A stretch of DNA of 64,000 nt, from the IMG/VR virus record IMGVR_UViG_3300037502_000519, positions 1 through 64,000 of that record, one strand, 5' to 3'. The translations under genes were made by a program, and so were the position numbers. Positions 15,157 to 21,584 of this stretch are shown here, in pieces. The notes beneath the pieces were generated by a model. The model ran no database searches. It was given only the letters and a program-made list of their open reading frames with translations, and was not told the DNA's origin. Positions within the stretch are counted from its first letter, which is position 1, and the number at the start of each line of letters is the position of its first letter. The DNA is from a virus.

Positions 15157-15185
15157 ATTATAGAACAGAGTAAAACATTTGACAA
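15157..15185 (-). promoter_or_regulatory. Sigma70-type promoter of the MoxR-VWA operon
   Basis: On the minus strand, -35 TTGTCA (15185-15180), a 17-base spacer and a perfect -10 TATAAT (15162-15157). Transcription would start about 30 bases before the ATG at 15119. The -35 region lies within TTGTCAAA, a word that recurs in the divergent region at 21.25-21.42 kb. Confidence 0.8.
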
Positions 15186-15211
15186 GCAATATCTGAAACC
15201 TCCTTTCTTAT

Positions 15212-16240
15212 TTACAGTTTGTTGTAGATAGTGTCATCGTAGGCATAGCCCCCACCGTACGCAGACTCCACCGGCTCACCGAATAACTCAGCGCGTACCA
15301 GCATGACGAAGGTCTCTGGGTCGGTGTACGCCATGTCGTACATCTCGGCCTTGGTCATGTCGTACAGGGTATGGTCGTTACTGGCAGTTTGTTTGTCATA
15401 CGACTTGTAGAAGGTGGACCACTTGTCCTCCTTGTACTCCGTCACCGTGGGGTCTCGGTCAGTGGGCAGGTCGTCCCACTCGATAGCAAGGCAGGCGTCG
15501 CGTAGGTTGAAAAGGCTGGGCAGGTGTAGCGTCTCAGCCCCACTGTGCTCGTGGTCGTAGCCGCATGACAGGTTGGTGCACTCGGGGATGATGTCGGTGT
15601 AGTTTGCCGTGTCAGTAAACACACCGCTGTCGTCTGGCAGGTACATGTTGGCCTCGTTCGTATTGAGCGCATCGGCTAGGGCCTGGGCAAAGGCATCGGA
15701 ACAACACCGTGACCAGCCCTGGTGTGTGATGACATCGGTTGACCCACGCCTGTCGAACGCAATGGCACGGTTGAACTTGTAGAGAATGTCGCCGTACTTC
15801 TTGAAGATATGCGATGACCCCAGACCGCCGCACTCCTCGGCACGGTGGAAGAAGTAACACCCAGGCACACCGGCGTCGATCATCTCCAGCATGACCCACG
15901 CACCAGCCGCATCGTCAGCACCCAGAGGCTCACCGTCGGTCTTGTAGTAGGTCTGCTTGGTGCGGTCGTACTTGATGCGTTGCTTGCCCTCGTTGCGGTG
16001 CACGGTGTCGGTGTGGCAGGAGAAGAGCGTCTTGGGTTGGCGTCCATCTGCGTGAGGCACCGTGATGACGAGCGCCATGTCGTCAATGTTCAGAGGGTCA
16101 TACGGCATGATGAACCGCTCGATCCACTGGACCTCAGACTTCGACCCGTGTGGGCGCTTATACCTGAGCATCTCGTGCAGTCGTTCGTCGTAGTATTCGG
16201 TGGATGTGGGGGTGGTTGTCACTGTGTTTGCCTTTGTCAT
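15212..16240 (-). CDS. M20/M28-like zinc amidohydrolase/peptidase
   Basis: 342 residues. The metal-ligand pattern of di-zinc exopeptidases is visible in order: FSCHTDTVH (H76, D78), LGADDAAGAW (D109/D110), RAEECGGLGS (E135, E136), AFDRRG (D163) and GYDHEHSG (H230/H232). This fits the M20/M28/M42 clan, which cleaves peptides or acyl-amino acids. A C-terminal extension of about 90 residues is acidic and Tyr-rich. No signal peptide is seen, so it acts in the cytoplasm. Such enzymes are uncommon in phages; the substrate is unknown. Confidence 0.87.
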   Translation of the reverse strand: MTKANTVTTTPTSTEYYDERLHEMLRYKRPHGSKSEVQWIERFIMPYDPLNIDDMALVITVPHADGRQPKTLFSCHTDTVHRNEGKQRIKYDRTKQTYYKTDGEPLGADDAAGAWVMLEMIDAGVPGCYFFHRAEECGGLGSSHIFKKYGDILYKFNRAIAFDRRGSTDVITHQGWSRCCSDAFAQALADALNTNEANMYLPDDSGVFTDTANYTDIIPECTNLSCGYDHEHSGAETLHLPSLFNLRDACLAIEWDDLPTDRDPTVTEYKEDKWSTFYKSYDKQTASNDHTLYDMTKAEMYDMAYTDPETFVMLVRAELFGEPVESAYGGGYAYDDTIYNKL

Positions 16241-16265
16241 GTTGTTCTCCTAAGTGTGTTGGTGA

Positions 16266-18044
16266 TTAACGCAATGCCTGAAAGGTGGCGTGGTAGAAGT
16301 AATGAGTACGGAAGTTGGTCATATAACGGAACGCTCTGGATGCACCCTCCATGTCACCATACGAACGCACGAGATCCCGCAGGGTAACGAAGCCAACGAC
16401 ACGCTCGTTGCCGTAGTCATCCATGAACCGTGGTGCGTTGAGATACGCCTCGGCAAATAACTCCGGCATGTCATCACCCCACACGATTGTCTGGTAGGGG
16501 AACCCTTCGACAGTATCAGGCGCAACCACTACGACACCCACCGCACTGTCTGCGTCTGACTCGTGGAAGTACACCTGACCCTCGGCATTGTTGATCACCT
16601 CGACGGCGTCATCGGTACGCATCCAATTGCCATTGGGGTCTTGCACGCACTCATCGATATGCCGATAGTCACCGTCATGCTCGCAGTACACGATGTCGTA
16701 GTAGTCAAGGTACTGGTCATGATAGTACTCGCCGTCGGTCTCACAGAGCACGCATGAGTCGCTCTCGATATGGTCTTCGTTGCCACGCCGTGAGTGTGCC
16801 CACAGGTATTGATCAGAACAGCACGAACCGATGCGTATGCCGTGGTAGTCAGAGTAGTTCATCTCATCCTCGTCCTCATCTGTGTGACGCCCACACACCT
16901 CGCACATGCCACCTATGCGATCCGTCAGCCCGTTGGTATTGGTCGCACTGCTCCTGTGCTCACCGTCGGAGTTGGCAACCAGCCAGTACCGCCTGCCATC
17001 GATCCTATGTATGCTCACATGCTTGTCATTGCCATCGATGTAGGGCATGACATACTGCCCGTCGTCGTGCTCAACCACAAGCAGGCGTGGGTCGTATTGG
17101 TACACAGACTCTCGCCGGTAGTCACGCTCCAGCAACATATCGAGCAACGCGTTGGACTCATCACCGTAGACGCGAACGAAGTGCGCCTTGGCAGGATCAT
17201 CAGGGAACGCAACGATGGCACGCGCCACCACACGGTCGTCCATCACGCGGTCAGTCAGCCACGCCAGTGCAAAGTCACCAGACGCATAGACCCGCGCTGG
17301 ATGTATCTCACTGTCGAACGAGTACACATCGCCCTGCATACACGAGGCCAGACCACACTCATCCTCACGGATACTGTAGATAGCCTCGAAGTCATCCGCA
17401 TCCTTGGACATATGGAAGTCCAACTGCTTGACGCCATCGGCAAGAGAACGGATCTGGTTTTGTGTCAGCGTCTCACCGTAGAACTGTGTGAGGTAGCGTC
17501 CGACCTTTGTGCGCACCTGACGGTCACGCTTGCCGTACTCAGGCGATGGGGTATAGGCCACCATCGTGGGGTCTTCGGTTGATATGTGTGGGAAGTGCCA
17601 CCACAGGTGCGGGTTGTCCTTGCCTATCTTGCGTAGCGTTGCGAGAAACGCAGGGGGTTTGTAGTACTCCGTCACGAAGCGTGCGTTCTCACGCCACACC
17701 CAGAACGCAGACTCAGGCATCGCCTCACGCATATACGCAATGGTGTTAGCGATACGAAACGCCGACCGCTTGTCACTGTCGTCGATGTCGGAGCCAGACT
17801 GATACGCCTCGCTGAGTTTGCTTGCGAAGTCATACCCGTTGAACCTCGGTGCGTCAGCGCCGAACACCGGCTCGCCGTCGACCTGTATTTCGTGGATCAG
17901 CTTGCCATTGCCAGGTTCGTTGCGCACACCGCCGTCGTCGTACAGATTACATATGCGCGTGAGGTGGTAAAGCTCGTCAGTGGTAACGGTTTGCAACACT
18001 TGTAGCAAAGCATCTTTGGAATCTATTTTAGACATGATGTCCAT
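16266..18044 (-). CDS. Large Cys-rich protein with zinc-binding clusters, 592 residues
   Basis: I do not recognise a family. The N-terminal 350 residues are mixed alpha/beta and acidic. The region about 385-500 has repeated Cys pairs (GMCEVCGRH, IGSCCSDQY, DSCVLCETDGEYY, IVYCEHDGDY) like a row of zinc ribbons. The final 100 residues include FPYQTIVWGDDMPELFAEAYL. The ATG at 18044 follows AAGGAGAAACAAC. It follows the tiny membrane genes and precedes the peptidase. It may bind nucleic acid or host proteins, but nothing proves this. A copy of the 20-bp near-palindrome lies near its 5' end (17990-18009). Confidence 0.8.
   Translation of the reverse strand: MDIMSKIDSKDALLQVLQTVTTDELYHLTRICNLYDDGGVRNEPGNGKLIHEIQVDGEPVFGADAPRFNGYDFASKLSEAYQSGSDIDDSDKRSAFRIANTIAYMREAMPESAFWVWRENARFVTEYYKPPAFLATLRKIGKDNPHLWWHFPHISTEDPTMVAYTPSPEYGKRDRQVRTKVGRYLTQFYGETLTQNQIRSLADGVKQLDFHMSKDADDFEAIYSIREDECGLASCMQGDVYSFDSEIHPARVYASGDFALAWLTDRVMDDRVVARAIVAFPDDPAKAHFVRVYGDESNALLDMLLERDYRRESVYQYDPRLLVVEHDDGQYVMPYIDGNDKHVSIHRIDGRRYWLVANSDGEHRSSATNTNGLTDRIGGMCEVCGRHTDEDEDEMNYSDYHGIRIGSCCSDQYLWAHSRRGNEDHIESDSCVLCETDGEYYHDQYLDYYDIVYCEHDGDYRHIDECVQDPNGNWMRTDDAVEVINNAEGQVYFHESDADSAVGVVVVAPDTVEGFPYQTIVWGDDMPELFAEAYLNAPRFMDDYGNERVVGFVTLRDLVRSYGDMEGASRAFRYMTNFRTHYFYHATFQALR
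17990..18009 (+). repeat. 20-bp near-palindrome, copy in opposite orientation
   Basis: Reads TTTGCAACACTTGTAGCAAA on the plus strand, so its reverse complement is the consensus TTTGCTACANNTGTTGCAAA with centre AG. It lies inside the start of the 592-residue gene. Confidence 0.6.
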
Positions 18045-18069
18045 GTTGTTTCTCCTTGTGGTTAGTTTA

Positions 18070-18213
18070 TTAATACGACAGCATCATCAGGATGATGTAG
18101 AACAGGCCAAAGGCAAAGGCCAGCCCCATCACCCCCATGAAGTCTATGAACATGGCGCGTAACTCCTGCGCCCTGCGGATACGCCTACGGCGTTCGGTTG
18201 AGTTGACCCTCAT
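18070..18213 (-). CDS. Small membrane protein, 47 residues
   Basis: A very short gene starting MRVNSTERRRRIRRAQELRA, a positively charged N-terminus, followed by one long hydrophobic helix (FMGVMGLAFAFGLFYIILMM). The positive-inside rule predicts the basic N-terminus in the cytoplasm. The ATG overlaps the upstream stop (ATGA), which supports real translation. Possibly a lysis, superinfection-exclusion or membrane-remodelling peptide; not determined. Confidence 0.7.
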   Translation of the reverse strand: MRVNSTERRRRIRRAQELRAMFIDFMGVMGLAFAFGLFYIILMMLSY

Positions 18214-18431
18214 TTGATGTCCTTTCTCACAAGTTTGTCTGCGTCTCTGTAGGCTCTGTCGATGGTGTCAACGACGAACGAGATCAGAAGTTTCTTATCT
18301 GCGCCTGCCATCACACCCGCCAGCCCCAGCACCATCGCCGTGGCTGGCACAACATCGTCAAGGTCTGCACCCTCTAGCGTTGTGTGCAGTTTGTTTACAA
18401 CATCTAAGTACTCTTCATTGTTTGCGGTCAT
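18210..18431 (-). CDS. Hypothetical protein, 73 residues
   Basis: The ATG at 18431 lies seven bases after GGAGG, which decides the start. MTANNEEYLDVVNKLHTTLE is followed by a hydrophobic, Ala/Gly-rich helix (ATAMVLGLAGVMAGADKK) and an amphipathic helix (IDRAYRDADKLVRKDIK). It probably forms a small helical bundle, perhaps membrane-associated. Overlaps of four bases on each side. Confidence 0.7.
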   Translation of the reverse strand: MTANNEEYLDVVNKLHTTLEGADLDDVVPATAMVLGLAGVMAGADKKLLISFVVDTIDRAYRDADKLVRKDIK

Positions 18432-18754
18432 TTCAATTCCTCCGGTATCTCTACCTCGTCTCCGAGTTTGCTTGCCACATAGCACCGCATGGCGGCGATC
18501 AGGGGTGTTGGGCCGTATTGCCTTTGTAGTATCCTGCCCGCCTCATTGTAGGTTTGAGCAAGCCAAGTTTTATCTGTACCCCAAGGCTCCACCCCAATTC
18601 TCTCCCGTTCAATGATCGGTCCACCATGCTCCCACGAGGTTGATGGGATAAAGAGCACCACTTCCTTGTCTGATTCGTACCAGACTCCGCCGTTACCTTC
18701 TATTTCAGACACTGCCCAGTCCAGGGCTGGCCCCTGTAGTTCACTCGTTTTCAT
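18428..18754 (-). CDS. DUF2591-like phage protein, 108 residues
   Basis: The family pattern is clear: MKTSELQGPALDWAVSEIEG at the start, then STSWEHGGPIIERERIGVEP and AAMRCYVASKLGDEVEIPEE at the end. DUF2591 proteins are short, common in prophages of Gram-negative bacteria and of unknown function. It supports the host assignment. The ATG overlaps the four-base region before the 27-residue membrane gene. Confidence 0.88.
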   Translation of the reverse strand: MKTSELQGPALDWAVSEIEGNGGVWYESDKEVVLFIPSTSWEHGGPIIERERIGVEPWGTDKTWLAQTYNEAGRILQRQYGPTPLIAAMRCYVASKLGDEVEIPEELK

Positions 18755-18755
18755 C

Positions 18756-18839
18756 TCACACCCCCCACATATTTAAAAGAATCAGCCCACCGCATACGGT
18801 GAGCACTAGGAAATAAAACACAAAGATCATCTGTCCCAT
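18756..18839 (-). CDS. Tiny membrane peptide, 27 residues
   Basis: ATG at 18839 with a strong site AAAGGAGAAACAACC. The product is MGQMIFVFYFLVLTVCGGLI plus seven residues (LLNMWGV), a single hydrophobic helix. The same leader AAAGGAGAAACAACC precedes the next gene (19020), suggesting duplication of the leader. Too short for family assignment; could be a regulatory or toxic membrane peptide. Confidence 0.55.
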   Translation of the reverse strand: MGQMIFVFYFLVLTVCGGLILLNMWGV

Positions 18840-18852
18840 GGTTGTTTCTCCT

Positions 18853-19020
18853 TTACTGTGGTTTCTTTACATACGGCACGAGTGGTGCGCCTTGATATAA
18901 CTCATGCAAGATCGCCGCAAGCTCCTCGGGATCGTCGGTCTTGTAGAGCAACTGCTCGTCGGCATACAACTCGTAATAGTCATCATTGGTCCGCTTGATG
19001 ATCATTTTTTCTACGGTCAT
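18853..19020 (-). CDS. Hypothetical protein, 55 residues
   Basis: ATG at 19020, immediately after AAAGGAGAAACAACC. MTVEKMIIKRTNDDYYELYA is followed by an acidic helix (DDPEELAAILHELYQGAP) and a Lys tail (YVKKPQ). It looks like a small beta-alpha protein. No known family. Confidence 0.65.
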   Translation of the reverse strand: MTVEKMIIKRTNDDYYELYADEQLLYKTDDPEELAAILHELYQGAPLVPYVKKPQ

Positions 19021-19113
19021 GGTTGTTTCTCCTTTGGTTGTGCGGCAGAAGTAGACACTTGAACAGAGCCGCCTGCCGCGTGCGGTCTGTCGGTACAAAT
19101 TAAGAGCGTGAGG

Positions 19114-19764
19114 TTATGCGGCGCGTTGGTCTGGTTCTTCGTCTCTGTGCTCAATCGGCACGCGCATGGCTCCGAAAATATCCACGACATACACCTGTTT
19201 TGGCGCCGCAATCCTGTAAAACTTTGACAGAATTTCAGACGCATCGTCTTCTTTAATTAGTTTTTGCCAGCATACGGGCGCGGCTCGCGCCGTGCGCTTT
19301 AGCTCTTTCATCCGTACGAGCATCAATGTCGTTTGCCCTAAACAAGTTTCTAGGAAGTTTTTTATCTCCGGCGTTGGCGCTTTTTTAAGTCTGCGGTTTA
19401 TCGTGCGGCTAAGGTTTTTTAGTTCGGATATGACCGGCACAAATTGAGGTGCTCTCCGGATACGCAAGGCGCGTATCGCTCCAGCCTTTAACTTTGCCTT
19501 GCCGTGTTCAACACGGCTCTTGACTAGCTCCTCGATGATGAGCGGATGCACCCCCTCGTTTACGAGCTTCTTTCGGTATTCGCCAGGGGATAGGTCTTTG
19601 GAATGCCGCGCGTGCTGTTTGCTACAGGTGTTGCAAAACGATCCGACATACTCCATGCGACGCGTAGCGTCGGGGTTTCGGAGCCATGCGCGGGTTTGCG
19701 CAAGGGTGGCTACACGGCGGAAATCTTTGGTTTCTTTTTCAGTTTCACAGTTTGGGCATAGCAT
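19114..19764 (-). CDS. Zinc-ribbon protein, 216 residues
   Basis: The start MLCPNCETEKETKDFRRVAT has C3-x2-C6; SFCNTCSKQ gives C44-x2-C47, completing a zinc ribbon. The rest is basic and helical (RALRIRRAPQF, SRTINRRLKK), ending in an acidic tail. The composition fits a nucleic-acid-binding protein. The ATG is four bases after GAGGTAG. The codons for FCNTCSK coincide with a copy of the 20-bp near-palindrome (19618-19637). First gene after the control region, so possibly an early gene. Function unknown. Confidence 0.75.
   Translation of the reverse strand: MLCPNCETEKETKDFRRVATLAQTRAWLRNPDATRRMEYVGSFCNTCSKQHARHSKDLSPGEYRKKLVNEGVHPLIIEELVKSRVEHGKAKLKAGAIRALRIRRAPQFVPVISELKNLSRTINRRLKKAPTPEIKNFLETCLGQTTLMLVRMKELKRTARAAPVCWQKLIKEDDASEILSKFYRIAAPKQVYVVDIFGAMRVPIEHRDEEPDQRAA
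19618..19637 (+). repeat. 20-bp near-palindrome, intragenic copy
   Basis: TTTGCTACAGGTGTTGCAAA. On the minus strand it encodes FCNTCSK of the zinc-ribbon protein, so it may be partly constrained by coding. Arms are identical to the other copies. Confidence 0.65.
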
Positions 19765-20165
19765 GTGTCTACCTCGTTTAAAAACGCGTCCTGGGATTGT
19801 CGCTGTTGTCATGTGTAGGTGGGAGGCCGCGAAACCGCACCAGCACTGCATTGTAGTCTTCAGTGTCCGAAATGTCCACGAAAAATAACAGAGAAAGCCT
19901 CAAAGCCTGAGAATGTTTTTTATTCTTTGTCGGTGTCAACTTGTCCACCCCCTCATATATATATATAAAACTATTTAAAAATATAGTTATATAGGACGCT
20001 TCGTGGACGCAGGACGGCGGCAAGCCGTTTGCGCGTGTCCAGGTAGTGCGCCAAAGCACACCAACCCAGGACATTTGTCCGAGGGTCTTTTTTGACCCCT
20101 CCTTACTGCCAGTAAGTTTGTGATACGCAAAGCAAGGAGGGGGTTTGCTACATCTGTTGCAAAGC
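19765..20165 (-). other. Intergenic control region, AT-rich
   Basis: About 400 bases without a well-supported gene. It holds an alternating T/A tract at 19945-19995 (a run of ATATAT followed by AT-rich sequence), a TTGACA hexamer on the minus strand near 19940, and an inverted repeat 20095-20104 / 20134-20144 (ACCCCTCCTT with AAGGAGGGGT). At 20144-20163 lies one copy of the near-palindrome TTTGCTACA-NN-TGTTGCAAA. A short minus frame (19778-20074) crosses it but has no ribosome binding site. Candidate promoter or origin for the gene at 19114-19764. Confidence 0.5.
20144..20163 (+). repeat. 20-bp near-palindrome, intergenic copy
   Basis: TTTGCTACATCTGTTGCAAA. It lies just downstream (minus strand) of the 55-residue gene at 20166-20333 and beside an inverted repeat. 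Confidence 0.75.
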
Positions 20166-20333
20166 TCAATCGTCGGCCCCTAGGCGGTGCTCTAAGCCGC
20201 TCTTCCAGGTGGGATCTAGGCGGTACTGCTCTTTGAGTCTCTTCCGCTTGTAGGCCTGAATAGGGGCCTTGCTGGGCTTGTCGGTTTTGACGAGGTTGCG
20301 GGTGGTGCGTGAGTCTTTGAAGGTTTTGGACAT
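20166..20333 (-). CDS. Basic protein, 55 residues
   Basis: ATG at 20333 after AAGGAGATTCAACC. MSKTFKDSRTTRNLVKTDKP is followed by AYKRKRLKEQYRLDP and ends HRLGADD. Very basic and polar, so possibly a nucleic-acid-binding or unstructured peptide. Shares the leader AGGAGATTCAACC with the next gene upstream, which supports real translation. Confidence 0.65.
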   Translation of the reverse strand: MSKTFKDSRTTRNLVKTDKPSKAPIQAYKRKRLKEQYRLDPTWKSGLEHRLGADD

Positions 20334-20360
20334 GGTTGAATCTCCTTAGATGGTTGCGAG

Positions 20361-20537
20361 TTAGATCCATTCGCCGTTGATGCGAACGAGTGCGCCGTAC
20401 TTGGCTTTGTGCTCAGCCTTCAGGCGGTGCAGGGTTTGGAGGGCTTCGCCAATGTCGGCGTCATTTCCCCAGTGGCTTGCATTGAGGTAGTTAGCATAAG
20501 CGGTGGTAATGGCGCGGATAGAGTCTTGGTAGTTCAT
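20361..20537 (-). CDS. Hypothetical protein, 58 residues
   Basis: ATG at 20537 after AGGAGATTCAACC. MNYQDSIRAITTAYANYLNA, then a helical part with His (ALQTLHRLKAEHKAKYG) and VRINGEWI at the end. A near-palindrome lies just before the ribosome binding site, so it is probably regulated there. The MNY-start and leader are also seen in the 129-residue gene. No known family. Confidence 0.65.
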   Translation of the reverse strand: MNYQDSIRAITTAYANYLNASHWGNDADIGEALQTLHRLKAEHKAKYGALVRINGEWI

Positions 20538-20560
20538 GGTTGAATCTCCTAGTGGTTTGT

Positions 20561-20580
20561 TTTGCTACAGGTGTTGCAAA
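20561..20580 (+). repeat. 20-bp near-palindrome in the leader of the 58-residue gene
   Basis: TTTGCTACAGGTGTTGCAAA, 24 bases before the ATG at 20537 on the minus strand, between gene end and ribosome binding site. This is the position of an operator. Confidence 0.78.
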
Positions 20581-20593
20581 GAGGTTTGGAATA

Positions 20594-20613
20594 GGCGCGA
20601 AGCATCCCGCGCC
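20594..20613. other. GC-rich hairpin between small genes
   Basis: GGCGCG and CGCGCC arms separated by AAGCATCC. It lies downstream of the 129-residue gene on the minus strand. No T-run follows in either direction, so it is an RNA structure or processing signal rather than a proven terminator. Confidence 0.4.
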
Positions 20614-20639
20614 ACTCGTGAGCCGCACAATCTTGTCAA

Positions 20640-21029
20640 TTACTTGATGCGAGCGAGGAAATCTGCGCGTTGTTTTGCGGTGAGATCCCAAAAGCCTGCT
20701 ACCAATTCACTGACAGGATCTTTGCGGTTGACATCGCGCGCACCGCCTCGGTTACTGCGAACGCGTTTGTGATACGGGTCAACCATTCGGCCCCATTGCA
20801 TCTGCGCGGCGGCGTGCCGCTCGCCTTGCGCATCCTTAAACTTCCACGCGCCGTCTTTGTTTTGTTCCACCGTGCATGAGTAGGCGAGCGCGTGCTCTTG
20901 TGCCAATGCCTCCACGAGTGCGTCAGGTAGTGAACCGTCTTTGCCTAGATGCTTTGTGATCATGTCGCGTACGGCTGAGCCACTGTTAAGAAAGGTGCGA
21001 TAGGTCTTGCGCTCTGTTGCGTAGTTCAT
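20640..21029 (-). CDS. Hypothetical protein, 129 residues
   Basis: ATG at 21029 after AGGAGAAACAAC. The N-terminus MNYATERKTYRTFLNSGSAV has a polar helix, the centre is acidic and basic alternating (EQNKDGAWKFKDAQGERHAA), and the C-terminus ends WDLTAKQRADFLARIK, a short helix. It is the first minus-strand gene after the divergent control region, so it is likely expressed early. No recognisable domain. The near-palindrome at 21049-21068 lies in its leader and may act as an operator. Confidence 0.72.
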   Translation of the reverse strand: MNYATERKTYRTFLNSGSAVRDMITKHLGKDGSLPDALVEALAQEHALAYSCTVEQNKDGAWKFKDAQGERHAAAQMQWGRMVDPYHKRVRSNRGGARDVNRKDPVSELVAGFWDLTAKQRADFLARIK

Positions 21030-21048
21030 TGTTGTTTCTCCTAGTAAG

Positions 21049-21068
21049 TTTGCTACATGTGTTGCAAA
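21049..21068 (+). repeat. 20-bp near-palindrome in the leader of the 129-residue gene
   Basis: TTTGCTACATGTGTTGCAAA, 20 bases before the ATG at 21029 on the minus strand. It is followed by ACTAGGAGAAAC, the ribosome binding site, the same arrangement as at 20561-20580. Confidence 0.78.
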
Positions 21069-21120
21069 GCCAAGCGGCGATGCAGTCATCGGGCCAGCCC
21101 CAATGACAACTACATTCTAA

Positions 21121-21171
21121 CATAATAGGTTTTTTTGCCCTGGCTCTGCCGAGGCATTTTAGGTTTTTTGC
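21121..21171. repeat. Pair of direct repeats with T-run
   Basis: CATAATAGGTTTTTTTGC (21121-21138) and CATTTTAGGTTTTTTGC (21155-21171), copies starting 34 bases apart. On the minus strand they read GCAAAAAACCTAAAATG-like. They lie upstream of the first minus-strand gene and could be promoter or operator sites. Confidence 0.5.
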
Positions 21172-21364
21172 GACCCTACCCCAGGGTGGCCCCCCAATTG
21201 TGTGACGGTGCAGCGGCGCGGCAAGAACAGTGTTTCGCAACCACGCTCCACACTTTGTCAAATTTCTATCCAATACCGCTGCGCAAATCCCCCTTGCCAA
21301 TCACCGGCAAAAATCCACCCCACCCCCTCGTCCCACGCTAAATACAGCAAAGGAGGAAACGCCA

Positions 21365-21421
21365 ATGCTAAAAATATTTGTAAAAATAAAAATAGTTATT
21401 GTCAAATCTTTGACAAAGTAG
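21365..21421 (+). CDS. Possible leader peptide, 18 residues
   Basis: An AAGGAGGAAACGCCA ribosome binding site, one of the best in the window, precedes ATG at 21365. The product is MLKIFVKIKIVIVKSLTK, an amphipathic, Lys/Ile-rich helix like a membrane-active peptide or translational leader. The last codons overlap the perfect dyad. Too short to be sure, but the strong site argues for translation. Confidence 0.45.
   Translation: MLKIFVKIKIVIVKSLTK
21399..21416. promoter_or_regulatory. Perfect 18-bp dyad (operator-like)
   Basis: TTGTCAAATCTTTGACAA: arms TTGTCAAA and TTTGACAA around TC. Either strand contains a TTGTCA or TTGACA -35-like hexamer. The half-site TTGTCAAA also appears at about 21256 and at the promoter of the MoxR operon. 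Candidate operator, or an RNA hairpin at the end of the leader peptide. Confidence 0.55.
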
Positions 21422-21584
21422 CTTAAAAAAATCCCCCGGAGCAGTAGAGGGGGTAGCTCGACGGGGGGAAGACTGAGCGCACTCAGCCGAAGGAGAGACA
21501 ACATGAAGCCCCTTGCGAGACCACACGCCTAGAGTATACACTCACCCCCACTAGGTACAACCCTATGCTTCGGGAGACCCCCGC

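Larger units (their letters stand above)
21030..21584. promoter_or_regulatory. Divergent control region between replication and structural blocks
   Basis: About 555 bases with no long gene. Minus-strand genes start at 21029 and plus-strand packaging genes at 21585. Elements in order: the near-palindrome (21049-21068), two direct repeats with a T-run (21121-21138, 21155-21171), a leader peptide (21365-21421), a perfect dyad (21399-21416), a small hairpin CTGAG-CGCA-CTCAG (about 21473-21486) and a nine-residue mini-ORF (21503-21532) with AAGGAGAGACAAC. No clear TTGACA-17-TATAAT promoter stands out, so the phage promoters may be unusual or may need an activator. Confidence 0.6.

Noticed and set aside
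16794-17582. 262-codon plus frame
   Set aside because: Antisense of the Cys-rich 592-residue gene; no ribosome binding site, His/Val-rich composition typical of shadows.
19778-20074. 98-codon minus frame across the AT-rich control region
   Set aside because: No ribosome binding site, starts in noncoding sequence with an AT-run encoded segment (FLNSFIYIYEG), and composition unlike neighbours. A shorter GTG form (VDKLTPTKNKK...) is possible but unsupported.
20095-20144. Inverted repeat as terminator
   Set aside because: Arms are good (10 bases) but the loop is about 29 bases long and no T-run follows on either strand, so it is listed only as part of the control region.
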